From Pseudomonadota bacterium (GTDB taxonomy: Bacteria > Pseudomonadota > Alphaproteobacteria > Acetobacterales > Acetobacteraceae): a stretch of 7,180 bases of DNA. This document shows, one piece after another, positions 1 to 6,795 of the stretch (the stretch's first letter is position 1; each line of letters begins with the position of its first letter). Location: the NCBI GenBank assembly GCA_021779655.1, contig JAJYAF010000109.1:1-7180 (forward strand), given 5' to 3'. Under the pieces are notes generated by a model. It had not been told where the DNA came from. It did no database searches and worked only from the letters and a program-made list of their open reading frames with translations. The position numbers and the translations under genes are program-made.

Positions 1-319
1 GGATGAGCGCCGGGGCGATGCCGAAACAAAGAAAATCGGCGAGCGAATCGAATTCCGCGCCGAAGCGCGAGGTTGCCTTGAGCAGCCTGGCTAGGCGGCC
101 GTCCAGCCCGTCGATCGCGCCGGACACGGCCACGGCCGCCACGGCGGCGCCGAACCGGCCATCCAGCGCGAAGCGGATGGCGGAGAAGCCGACGCACAAG
201 CCCATCAGCGTCATCATGTTGGGCAGCATCTTGTTGAAGCTGAGCCCCGCGAGGCGCGGCCGGCGCGGCGGTCTTCCGAGGCCAAGCTGCACGACATTCG
301 GCTTCGGCTTGTTGTTCAC
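1..319 (-). CDS. pssA: CDP-diacylglycerol-serine O-phosphatidyltransferase, N-terminal part (runs off left edge)
   Basis: This integral membrane enzyme condenses CDP-diacylglycerol with L-serine to give phosphatidylserine, the first committed step to phosphatidylethanolamine. 106 codons are visible. The full CDP-alcohol phosphatidyltransferase signature is present: D70-x2-D73-G74-x2-A77-R78-x8-G87-x3-D91-x3-D95. These acidic residues bind the metal and CDP. A hydrophobic stretch around residues 31-50 (after LSFNKMLPNMMT) is the first membrane segment, and another runs about 57-69. This is the type II PssA family, not the phospholipase-D-like enterobacterial enzyme. The chosen start is GTG at 319, five bases after the psd stop codon; no strong Shine-Dalgarno is visible, so translational coupling to psd is likely. 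The C-terminal part lies outside the window. Function is certain at family level; only the exact start is open. Confidence 0.92.
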   Translation of the reverse strand, partial: MNNKPKPNVVQLGLGRPPRRPRLAGLSFNKMLPNMMTLMGLCVGFSAIRFALDGRFGAAVAAVAVSGAIDGLDGRLARLLKATSRFGAEFDSLADFLCFGIAPALI

Positions 320-324
320 GGGCG

Positions 325-1029
325 CTACGGTCCGGCGGGGATCGTGCCGGTTTCGACCATTGGCGGGAGAGTGGCGATCACGGTCTCCCCCCCGATCATC
401 CGCTGCCCCGCCGCGACCAGCGGCAGCGTGCCGTTTGGCAGGTATAGATCGGTGCGGCTGCCGAAGCGGATAATGCCGATCCGCTCACCGGGCAGGAGAA
501 TTTGCCCCTGGACGACGCCGCACTGGATGCGGCGGGCGATGAGCCCCGCGATCTGCACCACCGCGGCTTCCTGGCCGGTTGGCAGCTGGATGACAACGCC
601 GTTGCGCTCGTTCTCGTCGGCGGCCTTGTCGTCCGCCGCGTTCAGGAATTTGCCGGGATGATAGGCAATCCGGCTCACCATGCCGGCGCAGGGCGAGCGG
701 TTGACATGGACATCCAGGATGGAGAGGAAAATGGCCACGCGCGGCCGCGGCGACAGGCCAAGCCCAAGGTCCGGCGGCGGCACGGCGGTATCCACATGCA
801 CCACCAGCCCGTCCGCCGGGGCGAGAAAAACATCGGCGCGCGGCGGCGGAACCCGCTCCGGGTCGCGAAAGAAATAGATGCAGAACAGCGTGAAAATAAG
901 GCCGATCCAGGCCAAAGGCGCCCAGAGAAGCAGGCCGATCACGGCTAAGGCGATGCCGCCCAGGATGAACGGGTAGCCCGCCTTATGGGGCGGGGCGAGG
1001 GTGGCTTTGATGGTATCGGCAAGGTCCAT
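325..1029 (-). CDS. psd: Phosphatidylserine decarboxylase proenzyme, short alphaproteobacterial type
   Basis: It decarboxylates phosphatidylserine to phosphatidylethanolamine at the inner membrane. The protein has 234 residues, typical of the short bacterial Psd class. Two adjoining membrane segments cover about residues 18-54, followed by [11 protein letters not shown]. The family blocks follow in order: LAPADGLV (D73), LDVHVNRSP (H108, N110), and near the C-terminus [12 protein letters not shown]. The Gly-Ser in that last block (S191) is the expected self-cleavage point that splits the chain into beta and alpha subunits and leaves the pyruvoyl cofactor on the alpha subunit. D73, H108 and S191 are my candidate processing triad. 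The reading frame is open 27 codons further upstream, but that extension is Arg-rich and unlike Psd, so I chose the ATG at 1029; a GTG two codons earlier is an alternative. pssA follows five bases after the stop, forming a psd-pssA operon whose two products act in consecutive steps. Confidence 0.93.
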   Translation of the reverse strand: MDLADTIKATLAPPHKAGYPFILGGIALAVIGLLLWAPLAWIGLIFTLFCIYFFRDPERVPPPRADVFLAPADGLVVHVDTAVPPPDLGLGLSPRPRVAIFLSILDVHVNRSPCAGMVSRIAYHPGKFLNAADDKAADENERNGVVIQLPTGQEAAVVQIAGLIARRIQCGVVQGQILLPGERIGIIRFGSRTDLYLPNGTLPLVAAGQRMIGGETVIATLPPMVETGTIPAGP

Positions 1030-1179
1030 GAGCACGATGTTAGCGCATTTCGTCCGGCAATAGAACGGGCGCCGCCGCCGCGCGGAACGGCGCCGCCGAG
1101 GCCGCGCCATGAGGATGGAATTTTCGCCGTTTCGTGTAGAATAGCCACAGGCGGGTTTCGCGCGCCTGGAGGGATTCCG

Positions 1180-2292
1180 ATGAAATCACGTGCCGCCGTC
1201 GCCTGGGAGGCGAACAAGCCGCTCACCATTGAAACCGTGGAGATCGCCGGACCCAAGGCGGGCGAGGTGCTGGTGGAGATCATGGCGACCGGCGTTTGCC
1301 ACACGGATGCCTACACGCTCTCCGGCCTTGATTCGGAGGGAAAATTCCCGGCGATCCTGGGCCATGAGGGTGCCGGGATCGTGCGCGAGGTGGGAGCGAT
1401 GGTCACGTCCGTCAAACCCGGGGATCATGTCATTCCGCTCTACACGCCGGAGTGCCGGCAATGCAAAACCTGCCTGTCGCGGCGTTCGAATTTATGCACG
1501 GCCATCCGCGCCACGCAGGGCCAGGGGCTGATGCCGGACAACACCACGCGCTTTTCCTGCCAGGGCGGCGAGATTTTCCATTACATGGGCTGCTCGACCT
1601 TCTCCAACTTCACGGTGCTGCCGGAGATCGCGGTGGCGAAAGTACGGGAGGACGCTCCTTTCGACAAAATCTGCTATATCGGCTGCGGCGTCACCACCGG
1701 CATCGGCGCGGTTATTTTTACGGCCAAGGTGGGGCCCGGCGCCAATGTCGCGGTATTCGGCCTGGGCGGCATCGGGCTGAATGTCATTCAAGGCGCGCGG
1801 CTGGTGGGCGCGGACAGGATCATCGGCATCGATCTCAATCCGGCCAAGGCGGAAACGGCGCGGAAATTCGGCATGACGGATTTCATCAATCCGGATGAGA
1901 TCGGCCGTGACAAGGTGGTGGAGGCGATCATCGATCTTACCGGCGGCGGCGCTGATTTCTCGTTCGAATGCATCGGCAATGTCCACACCATGCGGCAGGC
2001 GCTGGAATGCTGCCATCGCGGCTGGGGCGAATCGGTTATTGTCGGCGTCGCGCCGTCGGGCACGGAAATCTCCACGCGCCCGTTCCAGCTTGTCACCGGA
2101 CGGGTGTGGAAAGGGTCCGCCTTCGGCGGCGCCCGAGGCCGCACGGATGTGCCCAGGATCGTCGATTGGTACATGCGCGGAAAGATCAATATCGACGATC
2201 TGATCACCCACACCATGCCGCTGGACCAGATCAACACCGCCTTCGAGCTGATGCATGAAGGCAGGTCGATCCGATCCGTCGTGCTGTTTTAA
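1180..2292 (+). CDS. frmA: S-(hydroxymethyl)glutathione dehydrogenase / class III alcohol dehydrogenase
   Basis: This cytosolic zinc enzyme oxidises S-hydroxymethylglutathione (formed from formaldehyde and glutathione) with NAD to S-formylglutathione; family members can also reduce S-nitrosoglutathione. It has 370 residues, the normal length. Catalytic zinc ligands are C40, H62 (in GHEGAG) and C169 (in GCGVTTGIG). The structural zinc loop is C92, C95, C98, C106. R110, just after the loop, matches the Arg typical of class III enzymes. The NAD fold shows GLGGIG at 194-199 with D218 ending the second strand. The frame is open upstream, but ATG 1180 has a good Shine-Dalgarno (GGAGGG, 1168-1173) at proper distance and starts where the family starts. 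A TAGAAT at 1137-1142 could be a -10 box, with no clear -35. The usual partner S-formylglutathione hydrolase is not in the window; downstream comes a repeat array instead. Confidence 0.95.
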   Translation: MKSRAAVAWEANKPLTIETVEIAGPKAGEVLVEIMATGVCHTDAYTLSGLDSEGKFPAILGHEGAGIVREVGAMVTSVKPGDHVIPLYTPECRQCKTCLSRRSNLCTAIRATQGQGLMPDNTTRFSCQGGEIFHYMGCSTFSNFTVLPEIAVAKVREDAPFDKICYIGCGVTTGIGAVIFTAKVGPGANVAVFGLGGIGLNVIQGARLVGADRIIGIDLNPAKAETARKFGMTDFINPDEIGRDKVVEAIIDLTGGGADFSFECIGNVHTMRQALECCHRGWGESVIVGVAPSGTEISTRPFQLVTGRVWKGSAFGGARGRTDVPRIVDWYMRGKINIDDLITHTMPLDQINTAFELMHEGRSIRSVVLF

Positions 2293-2310
2293 CGCGCTAG
2301 AGGGCTTGGC

Positions 2311-2423
2311 ATGCGCGCGGGGTTGGCGGGGCGGCCGCGCGCGAAATCAAAGCCGCGCGGGGTTGGCGGGGCGGCCGCGCGCGAAATCAAAGCCGCGCGG
2401 GGTTGGCGGGGCGGCCGCGCGCG
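2311..2423 (-). repeat. Tandem array of module B of the 125-bp element, inverted orientation, 40-bp period
   Basis: Nearly three units in a row: 2311-2354 (44 bp, including an extra 4 bases at the left), 2355-2394 (40 bp) and 2395-2423 (partial). The core GGTTGGCGGGGCGGCC recurs at 2321, 2361 and 2401, exactly 40 bp apart, with no differences seen. It is the reverse complement of the middle module of the composite repeat at 2766, 4539 and 6794, so the array lies in the opposite orientation to all other copies and lacks hairpins A and C. Each unit can fold into a GC stem (CCGCGCGC with GCGCGCGG). The array starts 18 bp after the dehydrogenase stop and ends 5 bp before the stop of the GST remnant. 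Confidence 0.9.
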
Positions 2424-2428
2424 ACCGG

Positions 2429-2764
2429 TCAGCCTTCGGGCTGGCTGGTATTATCCTCCAGCACCATCCGCAGCGAGGCCTCGATCTCGCCGCCGCACCA
2501 GGTATTGCCGTATTCCCCGCGTGCCTTGGCGGCCAACGCTTTCAACGGCGGCAGCGCGTCCATGCGGTGGATCAAGCCAAAAGTGTTCGGCGCCGTTTCT
2601 TGCAGGATCGGTCCGATCGTGGGGAAGCGTTCGATCAAGGGTGACCACAAGATGGTCGTCACGATATCCGCAATGCCGGGATTTGTCTCACCCAGAAGGA
2701 AACCCGATTGCGCTGAGAGATGATGGCGCCGGCCGGTCTCCTCCCATAGCGACATCCATTTCCT
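2429..2764 (-). pseudogene. Glutathione S-transferase remnant, C-terminal domain only
   Basis: The minus-strand frame ending with TGA at 2429-2431 encodes an all-alpha GST C-terminal domain of about 108 residues from the ATG at 2755. Visible blocks are SGFLLGETNPGIADIVTTIL (the GST_C xxG-x-x-x-ADI helix region), a following LIERFPTIGPIL, and the ending YGNTWCGGEIEASLRMVL, wording I associate with alphaproteobacterial GSTs. The N-terminal thioredoxin-like domain that binds glutathione, usually 75-85 residues, and the linker to this domain are absent. The homology stops where the composite repeat begins at 2766; the frame runs on into the repeat without a stop, but that translation is repeat sequence, not GST. 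I infer the gene was cut by the repeat or by a deletion at the repeat. The 5' half is not found just beyond 2890. It cannot be a working GST; a small ORF from 2755 could still be translated, but no good ribosome site is seen. Confidence 0.7.
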
Positions 2765-2765
2765 T

Positions 2766-2890
2766 ATACCAGCCCGCCAATTGATTGACTCTTCCAGACA
2801 GGTGGCGGGCTGGCATAAGGCTTTGATTTCGCGCGCGGCCGCCCCGCCAACCCCGCGCGCATACCAATCCGCGTTTTCGCGGATTGGTAT
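2766..2890 (+). repeat. Composite three-hairpin repeat, full copy 1 (125 bp)
   Basis: Module A (2766-2816) is a hairpin with arms ATACCAGCCCGCCA and TGGCGGGCTGGCAT (one mismatch) around a 23-nt loop. Module B (2817-2860) contains TTTGATTT followed by a GC stem, GCGCGCGG with CCGCGCGC around 14 nt. Module C (2861-2890) is a perfect hairpin, ATACCAATCCGCG with CGCGGATTGGTAT around TTTT. The ends of the whole element are imperfect inverted repeats, ATACCAGCCCGCC against ATACCAATCCGCG. It borders the truncated 5' side of the GST remnant. Confidence 0.93.
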
Positions 2891-3049
2891 TAGCCTTGCC
2901 GTCCGCGCGCGGGTGTAGACGGAGGCAGAGCGGTCTTTGCCGCCAGCAGCGGATCCCGGCGAAGAGGTATTTTAAAGGCCAAAGAACGGAATTCGCTTAG
3001 GTTTGAGCATAAAATTCGAAAAAGTTTCTAAAATAATCTTGACTGCCCT

Positions 3050-3079
3050 CTTTTATCATGTTTGAAATCTTTTATCATG
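3050..3079. repeat. Direct repeat CTTTTATCATG x2
   Basis: Two identical 11-mers start 19 bp apart inside the AT-rich stretch upstream of glf. The spacing is close to two helical turns, as for a tandem regulator site, but no known operator is recognised. Confidence 0.6.
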
Positions 3080-3190
3080 CTTGATACGAGTTTCGTCGCA
3101 ACCTGCGGGTCGGCGGGCAGCTTCCGCGGCAGGACAGGAACGATACGACGCTTTTGATGTCCTGTTTGGCTGCGCAATTTACGGTGTGAG

Positions 3191-3222
3191 ACTTGCGGTC
3201 GTATGAAACTTGCGGTCGTATG
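3191..3222. repeat. Direct repeat ACTTGCGGTCGTATG x2
   Basis: Two identical 15-mers are separated by AA, a 17-bp period. It may be a replication-slippage duplication or a paired binding site about 190 bp upstream of glf. Confidence 0.7.
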
Positions 3223-3409
3223 CCCTACTGCCGGTGACGCGTTCCGCTTGTCCTGGGTAGGTCGTCCGGTTGCCGCAACGGCCGCGCAGCCCGAGCAGGC
3301 CTTCGGAAAAAATTTATCGGGCCGGTCAAAAAGGTCTTCCTGGAAGTCTGAAATGGAATCGAACCCGCACTGCCCTTCGCAACAACGATGAATAAATTGT
3401 GAGATTGAA

Positions 3410-4591
3410 ATGACCGTTCTCATTGTCGGGGCAGGGTTTTCGGGGGCCGTCTATGCTCGCACGCTAGCGGAGGCCGGTTATCAGGTTCAGATTATTGACA
3501 AACGTTCTCATATCGGTGGCAACGCTTATGACGACGTCGATGCCAATGGCGTGAGAGTGCATGCGTATGGCCCGCATATTTTTCACACCAAGCTGCGATC
3601 CGTGATGGAATGGCTTCAGCGCTTCGGCCGCTTCGCGCCTTATGAGCACAAGGTGCGCGCGAAGCTGCCAGACGGGCGGATGGCGCCGCTGCCGATCAAT
3701 CTCGATACCATCAACATGGTCTTTGGGACATGCTTTGAAACGAGCGACGAGGTGCAAGCGCATTTGGCCGAGGTGGCGCTCGATTTTCCGCAACCGCGCA
3801 ATGCCGCCGAATATCTTTACGGGAGTATCGGCCAGGAACTGACGGATCTGTTTTTCCGGCCCTATACGAAAAAGATGTGGCAGCAGGACCTCGAGGACAT
3901 GTCGGCCTCGGTGGTCAAGCGCATCCCGCTACGCACCGACCGGATCGACACGTATTTTTCGAGCGATGAGACACAGCTAATGCCTGTGGCGGGATATACT
4001 GCCTTGTTCCAGGAAATTCTGGCGCATCCTCGCATCGAGATCGAACTTGGCGTCACGTTTGAAAAACACATGCTGCGCGGTTTCGAATTCTGTTTCAACG
4101 CGATGCCGATCGACGAATTTTTCGACTTCGTGCTCGGGGATTTACCCTATCGTTCGATTCGTTTCCATCACCGTACGGAACACGATACCGTTGCTCCGTC
4201 TGCTCCGGTGGTCAACTTCACCGATACCCTGCCCTTCACCCGCGAAACCTACTGGGATGCGTTCCCGCATCATCGCGTCCACAGGACCGGTCAGCGCACC
4301 ATTACCAAAGAAGAGCCCTGTGACTATCGCGACAACGGAATGGAGCGATATTATCCGGTAAAAACCGCGGATGGGCGCTACCAGGCGCTCTACGAAAAAT
4401 ATCGCCTGTTGGCGCGGCGCGCGCCTAATATGGCGTTTATCGGGAGATGTGGCACCTACCAATATCTCGATATGGATCAAGTCATCAATCAGTCGCTCGC
4501 CGGCGCGGAGCGATGGTTGTCCCAACATCGGAGCGCTTATACCAGCCCGCCAATTGATCGACTCTTCCAGGCAGGTGGCGGGCTGGCATAA
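3410..4591 (+). CDS. glf: UDP-galactopyranose mutase, with repeat-encoded C-terminal tail
   Basis: This flavoenzyme interconverts UDP-galactopyranose and UDP-galactofuranose, the donor for galactofuranose in surface polysaccharides. The protein has 393 residues. The N-terminal FAD fold shows VLIVGAGFSGA (residues 3-13) and D30 with HIGGNAYDD after it. Other family blocks are YGPHIFHT (53-60), PINLDTIN (95-102), LFFRPYTKKMW (147-157), KRIPLR with R175 (a position matching the active-site Arg of UGMs), FTDTLPFTRETYWDAFPHH, and GRCGTYQYLDMDQVI (345-359). The ATG at 3410 starts at the canonical FAD strand; the ribosome site is weak (GAG 3401-3403). The last 17 codons, from Y377 (YTSPPIDRLF...), and the TAA lie inside the 125-bp repeat beginning at 4539; without them the protein would be about 376 residues, the usual size. 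The tail follows all known active-site blocks, so activity is probably kept. It is followed by a DUF707 gene on the same strand. Confidence 0.95.
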   Translation: MTVLIVGAGFSGAVYARTLAEAGYQVQIIDKRSHIGGNAYDDVDANGVRVHAYGPHIFHTKLRSVMEWLQRFGRFAPYEHKVRAKLPDGRMAPLPINLDTINMVFGTCFETSDEVQAHLAEVALDFPQPRNAAEYLYGSIGQELTDLFFRPYTKKMWQQDLEDMSASVVKRIPLRTDRIDTYFSSDETQLMPVAGYTALFQEILAHPRIEIELGVTFEKHMLRGFEFCFNAMPIDEFFDFVLGDLPYRSIRFHHRTEHDTVAPSAPVVNFTDTLPFTRETYWDAFPHHRVHRTGQRTITKEEPCDYRDNGMERYYPVKTADGRYQALYEKYRLLARRAPNMAFIGRCGTYQYLDMDQVINQSLAGAERWLSQHRSAYTSPPIDRLFQAGGGLA

Positions 4592-4663
4592 GGCCTTGAT
4601 TTCGCGCGCGGCCGCCCCGCCAACCCCGCGCGCATACCAATCCGCGTTTTCGCGGATTGGTAT
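4539..4663 (+). repeat. Composite three-hairpin repeat, full copy 2, overlapping the 3' end of glf
   Basis: It has the same A-B-C layout and length as the copy at 2766, with C (4634-4663) and the GC core of B identical. It differs from that copy at only a few positions (GATCGAC for GATTGAC, CAGGCA for CAGACA, AGGCCTT for AGGCTTT). The sense translation of module A gives the glf tail TSPPIDRLFQAGGGLA followed by TAA at 4589-4591. One base separates it from the next, partial copy. Confidence 0.93.
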
Positions 4664-4664
4664 T

Positions 4665-4735
4665 ATACCAGCCCGCCAATTGATCGACTCTTCCAGGCAG
4701 GTGGCGGGCTGGCATAAGGCCTTGATTTCGCGCGC
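4665..4735 (+). repeat. Composite repeat, partial copy (module A and start of B)
   Basis: 71 bp identical to the first 71 bp of the copy at 4539, including its private variants, so it probably arose by local tandem duplication. It breaks off inside the GC stem of module B, after TTTCGCGCGC, and lacks module C. Confidence 0.92.
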
Positions 4736-4743
4736 CCTCAAGC

Positions 4744-4774
4744 CCGGCGGCCGAGCGCCGGCCTGTATTGTTTT
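4744..4774 (+). terminator. Possible Rho-independent terminator after glf
   Basis: A hairpin CCGGCG-GCCGAG-CGCCGG (4744-4761) is followed by the T-rich TGTATTGTTTT (4764-4774). The stem is short (6 bp) and the T tract interrupted, so this is tentative. It falls between the repeats and the DUF707 gene; if real, that gene needs its own promoter in 4775-4857. Confidence 0.3.
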
Positions 4775-4857
4775 CAATTCCGTGTTGTTACGAGACACGG
4801 CATAAGCTCTCTTGCGGCTATTATCGCTGTTCCAGAATTGTGAGAGAAACAGATAAA

Positions 4858-5787
4858 ATGCGTTCGCAGCCCGAAAACCTTCGCCGGAACCTAGTGATCG
4901 TTCGCGCGGGTGATAACTCGCTGCATCCGGGCTGGCTGGCTGGCGGAGATGATCGAAGTTGGGACATCGTCGTTAATTATTACGGTGATCAGCCGGCGCT
5001 TTACCGTCAGCCTGACGTTGAGCGGATCGATAGCAAGGGGCCGAAATGGCCGGCGCTGCAGCGGCTTCTGGAGGAAAATCCGCGCTTCTTGCTTGACTAC
5101 GATTACATCTGGCTGCCGGACGACGATTTGGCGACGACCTGCCAAGAGATCGATCGTTTATTCGCGATCATGGCAAGCGAAGATTTGAAGGTCGCGCAAC
5201 CTTCCCTTTCTCAGAGCAGCTATTTCGGCCACCTCACGACGCTGCATAACGGCAATTTTCGGATCCGCTACACCAACTATGTCGAGGTCATGGCGCCCTG
5301 CCTGGCCGCGGCCGTGCTCGCCAAGGCGGTGCCGCTGTTGAATACCAATCTCAGCGGCTGGGGACTGGATTTCCTCTGGCAGAAGCTGGTCGACCAGCCG
5401 GCGACCCAGATGGCGATCCTCGACGAGGTACAGGTCCGCCACACAAGGCCCGTGGGCGGCCCCAACTACCAAATGCTGCGGGAACGCGGCGTCTCACCCT
5501 GGGACGAGTTGCGCAGTTTCTGCAAACAGAACGGCATCGAGGAAGAACCCGTGATCGCGACGCTCCAGGCCGTAACCCGCAACGGTGATACGCTCGACCC
5601 TCGGCTGCACCCGCGATCTTTCACGCTGCGCATGGTTGCCGGTTATATGCTGGCTTTGCCGTATACGCCGCAACGCCGGCAAATGTTGCGCAGGCTCGGC
5701 GGAATGGGTTGGAAGGGGCTGAATAACCTGCCTGACCGCGTGTCGGAAAGGCCAATGACCCGCAAGCTGGCGCTACGCCAGCCGTAA
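4858..5787 (+). CDS. DUF707-family protein, putative glycosyltransferase
   Basis: 309 residues. I place it in the DUF707 family from NLVIVRAGDNSLHPGW (residues 11-26), the block RSWDIVVNYYGD (33-44), KWPALQRLLEENP (63-75), and YDYIWLPDDDL (81-91), which carries three consecutive Asp at 88-90. That acidic cluster after a hydrophobic strand resembles the DXD metal and nucleotide-sugar site of GT-A glycosyltransferases; no reaction is established for the family as far as I know. Later conserved-looking parts are LSQSSYFGHLTT, RIRYTNYVEVMAP, SGWGLDFLW and VRHTRPVGG. No signal peptide or clear membrane segment is seen, so it is probably cytosolic. The ATG at 4858 is preferred over one 30 codons upstream because it has GAGAGAAAC just before it and the upstream residues do not look like the family. 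Its position between glf and a GT8 gene supports a role in glycan assembly. Confidence 0.8.
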   Translation: MRSQPENLRRNLVIVRAGDNSLHPGWLAGGDDRSWDIVVNYYGDQPALYRQPDVERIDSKGPKWPALQRLLEENPRFLLDYDYIWLPDDDLATTCQEIDRLFAIMASEDLKVAQPSLSQSSYFGHLTTLHNGNFRIRYTNYVEVMAPCLAAAVLAKAVPLLNTNLSGWGLDFLWQKLVDQPATQMAILDEVQVRHTRPVGGPNYQMLRERGVSPWDELRSFCKQNGIEEEPVIATLQAVTRNGDTLDPRLHPRSFTLRMVAGYMLALPYTPQRRQMLRRLGGMGWKGLNNLPDRVSERPMTRKLALRQP

Positions 5788-6795
5788 AGGGTTAGAGACG
5801 CCAACTTCAGCCGCCACCGCCTCCGCGCATGCCACATTCCGAAGTGACTTCTCGTAATTCAAGATTTCGCGGTGTCGCGGCCCGTGGCCCCAAACGGAAT
5901 TTTCATGGAGCCGCTTGTAATATTGTTGCACACGATAGCGCAGCCGCCGACGCCAGGGCATGCGGGTAAGAAAAGGCGCAAGTTCCGGATAGCGCGCTAC
6001 TGCTTCCAGATAAACCCGATATGCCACCGGCCCCCAAGGTTGAAAGGCGCCATGCCAGGGCTTCGGGCTACCCATGTAATGCACGATCCGGGGTTCGATC
6101 GTTGACTGCAAACGGGCATTACGGAGAAATATCGGAAAATTCCATGTCAATGATATCGGGATGCGCCGGTCCATGGCCACAAGATTAAGCGCGTCCTGAT
6201 CAGGATAACGCGCGGCGACCCGTAGCTTCTGAAAAAGCTTCCATGAAGCTTGGCCGATCTCGTCCCAGCCTTCACGATTGATGCGCAGGACACCGCTATT
6301 GAAATAGTTGCGCTGCTGCGCGCCATCAAAGCCGAGCGAGGCGAAATGCCGGACCAGTTCACGATCATGCCGGCTAGGACCGTTCAGCGAGAACGTCATG
6401 GGATCGCTTACGGCGCAGAACTGCCCCGCCGGCACCTCCGTCGCGAGCAAGGGCGCCAGCGAACCGGTGATTTGGGTGTCGCCATCGATATATAGCAGAT
6501 GCCCATAATCCGGCGGCGCGATACGGTCCAGAAACAGTCTGGCAAGCATCGCGCTCGCACCTTCGATCGCACGTTCCGGCACAGAGATGAACAAAATACC
6601 CTCTGACTCGGAGGCACGGCGAAACAGCCTATCAAGTTCCGCCACGCCGTTGATGCTGAAAATCGCGACATCCGCGACATCCGCCGGAGCGTGCCGGCGG
6701 GCCAGCAGGGCGCTAACAAAGGTGGGGAAAAGATAGCCTGTGTCGGTGGTGTAGGAAATGCAGCACTGCGGTGTCACAGCTCGGGACCCTTTCAT
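5773..6795 (-). CDS. Glycosyltransferase family 8 protein (LgtC/glycogenin-like)
   Basis: 340 residues. GT8 enzymes are retaining, metal-dependent transferases using UDP-sugars; bacterial members often add galactose or glucose to lipopolysaccharide cores. Family blocks: CCISYTTDTGYLFPTFVSAL (11-30, first strand and nucleotide site), HLLYIDGDTQITGSL with the DXD motif at D104-G105-D106, NYFNSGVLRIN (163-173), YPDQDALNLV (197-206) and IVHYMGSPKPWHG (237-249), whose His is the third metal ligand in LgtC-type enzymes. The tail is Arg-rich (MPWRRRLRYRVQQYYKR), which may help membrane contact. The start ATG at 6795 straddles the end of the 125-bp repeat, which supplies its A and T; GTG at codon 7 is an alternative. 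The frame remains open for 59 codons upstream, but they are repeat sequence. There is no good ribosome site. It is convergent with the DUF707 gene and overlaps it by 15 bp. Acceptor and sugar cannot be told from sequence. Confidence 0.88.
   Translation of the reverse strand: MKGSRAVTPQCCISYTTDTGYLFPTFVSALLARRHAPADVADVAIFSINGVAELDRLFRRASESEGILFISVPERAIEGASAMLARLFLDRIAPPDYGHLLYIDGDTQITGSLAPLLATEVPAGQFCAVSDPMTFSLNGPSRHDRELVRHFASLGFDGAQQRNYFNSGVLRINREGWDEIGQASWKLFQKLRVAARYPDQDALNLVAMDRRIPISLTWNFPIFLRNARLQSTIEPRIVHYMGSPKPWHGAFQPWGPVAYRVYLEAVARYPELAPFLTRMPWRRRLRYRVQQYYKRLHENSVWGHGPRHREILNYEKSLRNVACAEAVAAEVGVSNPLRLA

Larger units (their letters stand above)
2891..3409. other. Intergenic region with no convincing gene; AT-rich patch and two short tandem duplications
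   Basis: About 520 bp lie between the first full repeat and glf. The base composition drops to AT-rich at about 2970-3090, which suits a promoter region; TTGACT at 3039-3044 could be a -35 box but the matching -10 (TGAAAT, 3063-3068) is poor. Two direct duplications are visible: CTTTTATCATG at 3050-3060 and 3069-3079 (19-bp period), and ACTTGCGGTCGTATG at 3191-3205 and 3208-3222 (17-bp period). Open frames exist on both strands (for example minus 3028-3423) but none resembles a known protein or has a good start. glf is probably transcribed from somewhere in this stretch. Confidence 0.6.

Noticed and set aside
502..948. Plus-strand open frame of 148 residues opposite psd
   Set aside because: Shadow frame; psd on the minus strand has all family blocks.
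1068..1094. Inverted repeat GGCGCCG with CGGCGCC in the psd-frmA divergent spacer as an operator
   Set aside because: Arms are only 7 bp in a very GC-rich spacer, where such matches are expected by chance; no known regulator site is recognised.
1492..2256. Minus-strand open frame of 254 residues inside the dehydrogenase gene
   Set aside because: Shadow of a GC-rich coding region; the plus-strand frame has full family motifs.
2311..2423. CRISPR-like array
   Set aside because: The units are contiguous 40-bp repeats with no unique spacers, and no cas genes are present.
2861..2890. Hairpin C as an ordinary Rho-independent terminator
   Set aside because: The stem is perfect, but it occurs only as part of the composite repeat and is followed by no U tract on either strand; a role in transcript ending remains possible but is not shown.
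3355..3368. tRNA T-arm-like GGTTCGATTCC (minus strand)
   Set aside because: The flanking bases do not form the T stem and no other tRNA arms are found nearby; probably coincidence.
3028..3423. Minus-strand open frame of 131 residues upstream of and overlapping glf
   Set aside because: It overlaps the glf start, crosses the AT-rich likely promoter region, has no recognisable domain and no good ribosome site; its length is plausible by chance.
4142..4798. Minus-strand open frame of 218 residues
   Set aside because: Much of it is translation of the 125-bp repeats (REIKALCQPATCLEESINW occurs twice) and the rest is the opposite strand of glf.
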